Translations under genes and position numbers: made by a program
In this document: positions 26,651 through 32,097 of the stretch, one piece after another
Layout of the letters: the number at the start of each line of letters is the position of its first letter
Position numbering within the stretch: the stretch's first letter is position 1
The notes under the pieces: generated by a model
What the model was told of the DNA's origin: nothing
Seen by the model: the letters and a program-made list of their open reading frames with translations, nothing else
Database searches by the model: none
DNA from: an uncultured Lachnospiraceae bacterium
Lineage (GTDB): Bacteria; Bacillota; Clostridia; Lachnospirales; Lachnospiraceae
Assembly (NCBI GenBank): GCA_946538525.1
Contig: CAMNGU010000016.1
Span: 1 to 32,097 of the forward strand
Length of the DNA stretch: 32,097 nucleotides
Reading direction: 5' to 3'

Positions 26651-29353
26651 TCATTTTAGATTGCGCTGGTATCTTACTATCTCATCATAGATTCTCTGAC
26701 AATTATTCCGGTCATTATATTCATAAAAATCATCAGCCCGCCGTCTAAATTCATCCTTCATCTTGCAGCCATTTTTCATATAATCTATGAGAAGGTCAAC
26801 TAACTCATTTCGCTTCTTTACTATCTCACCAAAAGCCATGGTGTCATAGTGAAATGAACCCTCTTCATAATGTGCTTCCAACTCCTCTGGATGATAGTAA
26901 ACCAAAGGCTTTCTCATATAAGCGAAGTCGAACTGTATTCCACTGTAATCCGTCACCATAAGACTGGACTCGCAGAACATCTTTTCATAACTCATATCTC
27001 CCACCGAAGGGATGATGTCCACATACTCATTTGAATCGAAATCCTTTGCCTGAGGACTCACTATTGGATGCAGTACATAGGCTATCCTATAACCATATTC
27101 CTTCGCAGCATTTATCAGTCGCTCATCATTTATCAGTCCGTTATAGACTTTGTAGTAATCAGTGTCCTTGAAAAATGGATTGTAATCTCGCTCCACTCCT
27201 TCATTCTTTGACACCAACATAGCCGACTGCATTCTCCAGGTTGGAGAGATCATGATCTGCTTCTTGTCATTATCCACAAGGCCGTCATATCTTGGCACAC
27301 CTGTCAGCTTCAGCGCATCGTAGCCCACATAGTCATAAACCGGATGAGACAGGTTATCAATCTCATACTTTGACGCGCAGAAGTAAAGTCTTGTATTATC
27401 ACGAAGTCTCTGCTGTGCCAGGGCAATCTTCTGCACCGAAAGCCCATGCTGAACGCATACCACATGGAAGTCAGGAATTCCTCTTATATATCTGGAATTC
27501 TCCATGTAATAATCATTAAATGCAAAGACTGTGGAATTGCTGACAATCATCATATCTGCATTCAGGAAGATAAGTCTATGAAGAAATGAACCTCTCTTTA
27601 GCGGCTTATACCCTTCCTTTACCAGTCTCTTATAATCCGATGTATGCACATCAACCAGATAGTAAAGCTTATCAGGAGCATCATACTTATCTGATGTCCC
27701 TTTACCAGCCTCTATCTGCTTAGAAGCATATTTATATAAATATTCAGATGAATCCCCTGCCTTATATATCTTGTCGAAGAACATCCAGATATTCTTATTC
27801 TTAAAGTATGGTCTGGTGGCAACCCAGGCAGCTCTTAAAAGAAAGAAATGGAAACGGTGCATCTGGAAAGAAAAAAGAAGTTCTGATCCATAACCAATTT
27901 CCTTCGCAGCCATTTTAAACCAGTTATAGGAGCTGATCTTAATCCCATAAACAGAACATTTTTCATTACTATTCTTCCGTCCCTTAATACTTGCAAGGTA
28001 GTTACCAAAATGCCAGTAAGAGTTAAATGGATATGCTGCCAATCGGCTGGTGTGGGACTCAAACTGAAATCCCACCTGATATTCCTTACCTTTATATCCT
28101 AGATAGCATTCCAGAATATTTCCCTCAGCATTCTCTTGGAACTCACTGGCTGAAGCATGTCTCATAAAAACTTCATCAATCGGAACACTTACATGAAATG
28201 GATATCTCTTATAAGCAGGTACTCCAAAGTATTTTGTAAGGCTATACCTTTCGCAGAAACTTACCGGATATTTTTTTCCATTTATCTTAAAATAGTATTC
28301 TATCTTAGTTTTGTCATAGGTATCTGGAAATGAACCATCTATTTCCAGCTTTCCATTTCTATAGTCCATAAACTGGATACTACACTTCAGACTGAAAGTA
28401 CTGTAAATAGGTTTCGAATCCTTAAGAGTAAAATACAGGTGCTGATCATCAATTATTTGAGTGTGATATATATCCTCAACTGTTTCATCTAAAATCTGAA
28501 GATTATCTGTAATCTCGTAAAGTCCTTCATCAAGTCCGGAGGCATCATTCATATTTTCTCTTCCGTACTTGATACGAAGCAACATCCTAGAGAACTGGAA
28601 ATCCCTTTTATAAACAGGATATCTGTCCACATTCATAATTATGCTGTCATCAATATAGGAAAGAGCCTCACGAATCTTATCCTTAAAAAGTTCTATCTCG
28701 TCACCTGAAAGAACATGACGGTTATTATTATTATGGTTTGCATTGAGACGACAGGTTATGTTATACATTGCGTAGTACTGAACCATATAAGGTATTCCAC
28801 TGCCTGAAGAACTATCTATATTTTTCTCCTGATTATTTATCTGATATTCTTTCAGCATCGGTATCAGGAAGTCCTCAAGATTATTCATATACCAGGCAGT
28901 ATCATATATGTCTTCAAGCTCCCGGAAATTTCCATCTCCAGGCTCCCCCTGGAAATATTCTATATCCTGAGATACCATAAATGGATTATCCTGAATAAGC
29001 TTAAGAAGGAAATCCGCCTCATAGTTATACTGCAGCTTATCATTCAGTCTATAAGGCAGCTTATGTACCTTCTCCACATCCAGCATTACACCGGTAATTC
29101 TATTTGGAAACTGGAATAACTTCTTTGGAGTTGCAAGTATGGCAGTAGGATTTAATTCCAATATTTCTGCCAGTTTCTGGGCCATTTCTTTTTCTAAAGC
29201 CTCACCCTGTAATTCTTTCCTAAATGTATCCAGTGGTGAAAGTACTAAAAGATAACCATCCTGATGAGAATCAAGATAGTTATTAAAATCTATTATGAAA
29301 TTATCTCTATCATTTTTCTTTAGTATATATACTTCTTTCATAAAATAATCCAT
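26651..29353 (-). CDS. CDP-glycerol glycerophosphotransferase-family protein (TagF-like)
   Basis: A 900-residue protein. ATG 29353 has no good binding site; ATG 29341 (residue 5) has a weak GGA site and is an alternative. The C-terminal domain (about 550-895) carries the glycerophosphotransferase pattern: CVQHGLS (633-639), GVPRYDGL (685-692), ISPTWR (702-707), LHP (761-763) and SLMVTDYSGIQFDFAYMRKP (797-816). The middle (300-440) is beta-rich. Residues 1-165 resemble the second half of a GT-A/GT2 domain (GVMLDVEKV, YNYEADFLLKLIQDNP) without an obvious nucleotide-binding first half. It probably adds glycerol phosphate or a related polyol phosphate to a wall polymer at the inner membrane face. 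It lies 134 bp upstream of the J-TPR gene on the same strand. Confidence 0.87.
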   Translation of the reverse strand: MDYFMKEVYILKKNDRDNFIIDFNNYLDSHQDGYLLVLSPLDTFRKELQGEALEKEMAQKLAEILELNPTAILATPKKLFQFPNRITGVMLDVEKVHKLPYRLNDKLQYNYEADFLLKLIQDNPFMVSQDIEYFQGEPGDGNFRELEDIYDTAWYMNNLEDFLIPMLKEYQINNQEKNIDSSSGSGIPYMVQYYAMYNITCRLNANHNNNNRHVLSGDEIELFKDKIREALSYIDDSIIMNVDRYPVYKRDFQFSRMLLRIKYGRENMNDASGLDEGLYEITDNLQILDETVEDIYHTQIIDDQHLYFTLKDSKPIYSTFSLKCSIQFMDYRNGKLEIDGSFPDTYDKTKIEYYFKINGKKYPVSFCERYSLTKYFGVPAYKRYPFHVSVPIDEVFMRHASASEFQENAEGNILECYLGYKGKEYQVGFQFESHTSRLAAYPFNSYWHFGNYLASIKGRKNSNEKCSVYGIKISSYNWFKMAAKEIGYGSELLFSFQMHRFHFFLLRAAWVATRPYFKNKNIWMFFDKIYKAGDSSEYLYKYASKQIEAGKGTSDKYDAPDKLYYLVDVHTSDYKRLVKEGYKPLKRGSFLHRLIFLNADMMIVSNSTVFAFNDYYMENSRYIRGIPDFHVVCVQHGLSVQKIALAQQRLRDNTRLYFCASKYEIDNLSHPVYDYVGYDALKLTGVPRYDGLVDNDKKQIMISPTWRMQSAMLVSKNEGVERDYNPFFKDTDYYKVYNGLINDERLINAAKEYGYRIAYVLHPIVSPQAKDFDSNEYVDIIPSVGDMSYEKMFCESSLMVTDYSGIQFDFAYMRKPLVYYHPEELEAHYEEGSFHYDTMAFGEIVKKRNELVDLLIDYMKNGCKMKDEFRRRADDFYEYNDRNNCQRIYDEIVRYQRNLK

Positions 29354-29423
29354 TCACAAAAGTTAATATATTATGATATGGGGCAAAAGCACCTTTTGAC
29401 ACTTATATCATAAAATCAAAGTT

Positions 29424-29449
29424 AGGGGTGTAGTCAGTTCTACACCCCT
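29424..29449. terminator. hairpin downstream of ridA
   Basis: A perfect 10-bp stem (AGGGGTGTAG 29424-29433 with CTACACCCCT 29440-29449) has a six-base loop. The flanks are AT-rich but lack a clean T-run on either strand, so its strength as a terminator is uncertain. It is about 100 bp after the ridA stop and about 70 bp before the glycerophosphotransferase start. Confidence 0.5.
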
Positions 29450-29552
29450 TTAAATGCTTATATTTTTATATTTTTAGTTATATCTTTGCAGGTTATAACT
29501 TTACAAAAATATACACCTGAAATTTTTTCATCTGTAAAACTATAAGTCCTGA

Positions 29553-29930
29553 TTATATTTCAGATATTGCTTCCATCTCAATAAGTACATCCTTAGGAAG
29601 TCTAGCAACTTCTACACAGCTTCTAGCTGGAAAATCAGATGTAAAATACTTAGCATAGATTTCATTTACCTTTGCAAAGTCGTCCATGTTCTTGATAAAT
29701 ACAACTGTCTTAACAACCTTATCCATTGAAGTTCCTGATGCTTCAAGAAGAGCCTTAACATTCTCAAGGGCTCTCTCTGCCTGAACTTCTATTCCACCTT
29801 CAACAAGTGTGTTAGTTGCTGGGTCAATTGGAATCATTCCTGAAGTAAAGAGAAGATTTCCAACCTTTACTGCCTGTGAATATGGTCCAATAGCTGCAGG
29901 TGCCTTTTCTGTACTGATTATTTCTTTCAT
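29553..29930 (-). CDS. ridA: RidA family reactive enamine/imine deaminase
   Basis: A 125-residue protein of normal family length with ATG 29930 behind TGGAGGA. It contains GPYSQAV (15-21), TSGMIP (29-34) and the C-terminal signature [14 protein letters not shown] (101-114). Arg103 matches the catalytic arginine of active RidA and Glu120 is in place. It hydrolyses 2-aminoacrylate and related enamines made by PLP enzymes, acting as a cytosolic trimer. It follows the cvfB-like gene by 24 bp and is probably co-transcribed with it. Confidence 0.95.
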   Translation of the reverse strand: MKEIISTEKAPAAIGPYSQAVKVGNLLFTSGMIPIDPATNTLVEGGIEVQAERALENVKALLEASGTSMDKVVKTVVFIKNMDDFAKVNEIYAKYFTSDFPARSCVEVARLPKDVLIEMEAISEI

Positions 29931-29954
29931 AATAGTTCCTCCATATATATAAAT

Positions 29955-30842
29955 TTAGTTTATAACAATACTATCTTCATTTATCGTAATGAGCCTGTCC
30001 TTATATAACCTGCCCACTGCTCTCTTAAATGCGTTCTTGCTGATACCAAATTCCTTCTTGATCAGCTCCGCATCCGCCTTATCATTAAATGGAAGCCTTC
30101 CACCATAGCTCTTTATAATATCCAGAACCATCTCGGCATCCTTTTCCATCTGCTGTGGAATCTTATCTCTCATAGCCAGATCCAGCTTGCCATCTTCTCT
30201 GGCCTTCACAACTCTGCAAGTCACTTCGTCTCCCACATAAAGATTTTCGAATACCTCATTGGAATGAATAAGTCCTGAAAATGCGATTTCTTTTTCTGTA
30301 TTATTCTCTATATTATTTTCTATATTATCTGTGTTCTCCGCATTATCTGCATATACTGCAACGAACACACCAAAATCCTTCTTTACATTATATACAACAC
30401 CGCTGATATGATCACCAGCCTTATACATATCATTTGGTCTAAGTGCACTGGCTATCTTCATGGATGCAGCCAGTCTTCCCGTCTTATCCTCATAGAGTCT
30501 CACCAAGTAGGATTTCTCCTGCTGAACCTTAACCGTCTGCTCTTTAAAAGGAAGAAACAGATCACGGCTGAGTCCCCAATCGAGAAATGCACCAATATCG
30601 CTAACCGACTTAACCTTCAGCCTCTTAACCTGTCCCAGTGTTATATATGGCGTGTGAGTTGTAGCAATCATTCTATCCTCAGAATCTCTGTAGAGAAAGA
30701 CTTCCACATTATCGCCTATCTCACAACCTTCCGGTATCTGACGAGTAGGAAGAAGTACATCTTCTCCTCTTCCGTCCGTAAGATATGCTCCCACATCCTT
30801 AATTCTATCTATTCGAAGTAAATTCCATTCACCAAGTTTCAT
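29955..30842 (-). CDS. cvfB: CvfB-family S1 RNA-binding protein
   Basis: The frame begins with TTG at 30845, but the adjacent ATG 30842 has GAGGA eight bases upstream (295 residues). S1-like OB folds lie near residues 1-60, 66-130 and 142-218 (VKSVSDIGAFLDWG; HISGVVYNVKKDFGVFVAVY). A C-terminal winged helix follows at 228-295 (GRLPFNDKADAELIKKEFGI, then KNAFKRAVGRLYKD). The third S1 domain has an unusual Asn/Glu-rich insertion (about 172-190, ENTDNIENNIENNTEK). CvfB proteins bind RNA and affect virulence and stress gene expression in staphylococci; the role here is unproven. It is the first gene of an operon with ridA and is divergent from the symporter gene. Confidence 0.92.
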   Translation of the reverse strand: MKLGEWNLLRIDRIKDVGAYLTDGRGEDVLLPTRQIPEGCEIGDNVEVFLYRDSEDRMIATTHTPYITLGQVKRLKVKSVSDIGAFLDWGLSRDLFLPFKEQTVKVQQEKSYLVRLYEDKTGRLAASMKIASALRPNDMYKAGDHISGVVYNVKKDFGVFVAVYADNAENTDNIENNIENNTEKEIAFSGLIHSNEVFENLYVGDEVTCRVVKAREDGKLDLAMRDKIPQQMEKDAEMVLDIIKSYGGRLPFNDKADAELIKKEFGISKNAFKRAVGRLYKDRLITINEDSIVIN

Positions 30843-30979
30843 CAATTATATCCTCATCTATCTACTGCTATACACTCTTGCTTTACAAGAAACTATCGTT
30901 CTTCACAAGAAAACTAACGCTTATTTTACCACACATACAGCCATTTGTGTAAATAATTTAAACGCCCTTAAGTTTTATC

Positions 30980-31007
30980 TTGACATCCCTAACCATAGTT
31001 GTATAAT
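30980..31007 (+). promoter_or_regulatory. consensus sigma-A promoter of the symporter gene
   Basis: TTGACA (30980-30985) and TATAAT (31002-31007) are both perfect matches, with a 16-base spacer. Transcription should start near 31013-31015, leaving a leader of about 83 bases before ATG 31097. Confidence 0.85.
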
Positions 31008-31020
31008 ACACTTTAGCGCG

Positions 31021-31056
31021 TTAAATCGTTACTGTGGCAAAGTGTTAACGATTTAA
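31021..31056 (+). promoter_or_regulatory. 11-bp inverted repeat in the symporter leader, candidate operator or hairpin
   Basis: The arms TTAAATCGTTA (31021-31031) and TAACGATTTAA (31046-31056) are perfectly complementary with a 14-base centre. They begin about seven bases after the predicted transcription start. They could be a roadblock operator for a dimeric repressor or a leader hairpin. No T-run follows, so it is not a standard terminator. Confidence 0.6.
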
Positions 31057-31096
31057 ACATAAAAAAATCATAGAATTATTCAAAGGAGACACCATT

Positions 31097-32097
31097 ATGG
31101 CTATTAAAGTTACACTGCTCATAATATTCTTCGGCACAATGATAGGAATAGGTATCTATTCCAGAAATAAGGCTAAGAATGTTGATGATTATGTTCTCGG
31201 AGGTCGTACAGTAGGTCCATGGATTTCAGCTTTCGCTTTCGGAACATCTTACTTCTCATCTGTTGTATTCATTGGTTATGCCGGACAATTTGGTTGGAAA
31301 TTCGGTCTTGCATCAACATGGATCGGACTTGGAAATGCATTTATCGGAAGCCTTCTTGCTTGGCTGGTACTTGGTCGTAGAACCAGACTTATGACACAGC
31401 AGCTGGATGCGAAGACAATGCCTGAGTACTTTGGAAAGAGATATAATTCAAAGTCACTCCGTGTTGTAGGTTCCATCATAGCATTTATCTTCCTGGTTCC
31501 TTACACCGCTGGTGTATATAATGGTCTTTCAAGACTTTTCGGAATGGCGTTCTCTATTGATTATCGTATCTGCGTAATCATCATGGCACTCCTTACTGGA
31601 GCATATGTTGTTATCGGTGGTTATATGGCTACTGCCTTAAATGATTTCGTTCAGGGTATCATCATGCTGATCGGTATCTGTGCAGTAATCGGAGCTGTAT
31701 TAAATGGACAAGGCGGTTTCCTTAACGCAATTAAAGAGCTTTCATTAATCGCAACAGATCCATCAGTTACTACTCCTGCTCTTGCAGACAGTCAGGGACT
31801 TTTCGCAAGTTTCTTTGGTCCAGATCCTCTTGCACTTCTGGGAGTTGTTATTCTTACTTCTCTTGGTACATGGGGACTTCCACAGATGGTTCACAAATTC
31901 TATGCCATCAAGGATGAAAAGGCTGTTAAGACAGGAACTGTTGTATCAACATTCTTCGCTATCATCATCGCAGGTGGCTGCTACTTCCTTGGAGGATTTG
32001 GTCGTCTCTTCGGTGAGTACGAAGGAATAATCGTTGCTGCAGAGGACGGAACAACTAAGGTAGCATTTGATAACATCGTACCTACAATGCTTTCAAC
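31097..32097 (+). CDS. sodium:solute symporter (SSS family), partial at right edge
   Basis: The frame runs from ATG 31097, seven bases after AAAGGAG, to the window end with no stop (333 complete codons). It starts with a membrane helix (KVTLLIIFFGTMIGIGIYS) and the SSS signature DDYVLGGRTVGPW, then AFAFGTSYFSSVVFIGYAG, the MPEYFGKRY motif near residue 95, and GGYMATALNDFVQGIIMLIG near 175-195. GTWGLPQMVHKFYAIKDEKA near 258-277 is the typical motif of PutP/PanF-type members. It should import a small solute, possibly an amino acid or organic acid, with Na+. The substrate cannot be read from the sequence. It is controlled by a strong promoter with a dyad in its leader and is divergent from cvfB-ridA. 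Confidence 0.93.
   Translation, partial: MAIKVTLLIIFFGTMIGIGIYSRNKAKNVDDYVLGGRTVGPWISAFAFGTSYFSSVVFIGYAGQFGWKFGLASTWIGLGNAFIGSLLAWLVLGRRTRLMTQQLDAKTMPEYFGKRYNSKSLRVVGSIIAFIFLVPYTAGVYNGLSRLFGMAFSIDYRICVIIMALLTGAYVVIGGYMATALNDFVQGIIMLIGICAVIGAVLNGQGGFLNAIKELSLIATDPSVTTPALADSQGLFASFFGPDPLALLGVVILTSLGTWGLPQMVHKFYAIKDEKAVKTGTVVSTFFAIIIAGGCYFLGGFGRLFGEYEGIIVAAEDGTTKVAFDNIVPTMLS

Overview
The window looks like a low-GC Gram-positive chromosome, most likely a gut or rumen Lachnospiraceae (Clostridia). The signs are AT-rich DNA, strong AGGAGG-type ribosome binding sites, a TagF-like glycerophosphotransferase, a CvfB-type S1 protein, heptad-repeat/MMPL cell-envelope proteins and a cell-wall-binding-repeat dipeptidase. 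This is inferred from protein style only; no rRNA or tRNA gene was found.

Positions 1 to about 10700 form a strikingly AT-rich accessory block. On the minus strand lies a three-gene operon: a coiled-coil protein of unknown family (5160-6119), a zinc-ribbon P-loop GTPase with clear G1, G3, G4 and G5 motifs (3147-5135), and a very large protein (1-3117, running off the left edge) whose N-terminal part resembles the GTPase-associated protein 1 (GAP1) family. I read this as a GTPase-centred predicted biological-conflict (defence) system, with the coiled-coil protein as a possible undescribed third component. Beside it are an XRE regulator with a membrane-anchored extracellular protein (6316-7839), a zinc-ribbon six-helix membrane protein (8065-8994), and on the plus strand an M50-type membrane metallopeptidase coupled by an ATGA overlap to a small membrane protein (9247-10655).

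From 10764 rightward base composition and gene content look like ordinary chromosome. An MMPL/RND-type exporter and a heptad-repeat lipoprotein form an operon (10764-15442). A LemA-family protein (15646-16194) and a TetR regulator (16615-17202) flank a 375-bp intergenic stretch that holds a nested, MITE-like palindromic element. A secreted M23 peptidase follows (17326-18690). A convergent minus-strand cluster carries a VanX-like M15 dipeptidase with membrane anchor, SH3-like and cell-wall-binding parts, a possible 30-residue coupled peptide, a short Hsp70, and a 1285-residue TPR protein with a degenerate J domain that lacks HPD. Upstream of these is a CDP-glycerol glycerophosphotransferase-like protein (26651-29353).

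The right end has a cvfB-ridA operon and, divergently, a sodium:solute symporter (31097 to the window end) with a consensus sigma-A promoter and an 11-bp inverted repeat immediately downstream of it. Several factor-independent terminators mark unit boundaries (6222, 7965, 10714, 15597 and 18762).
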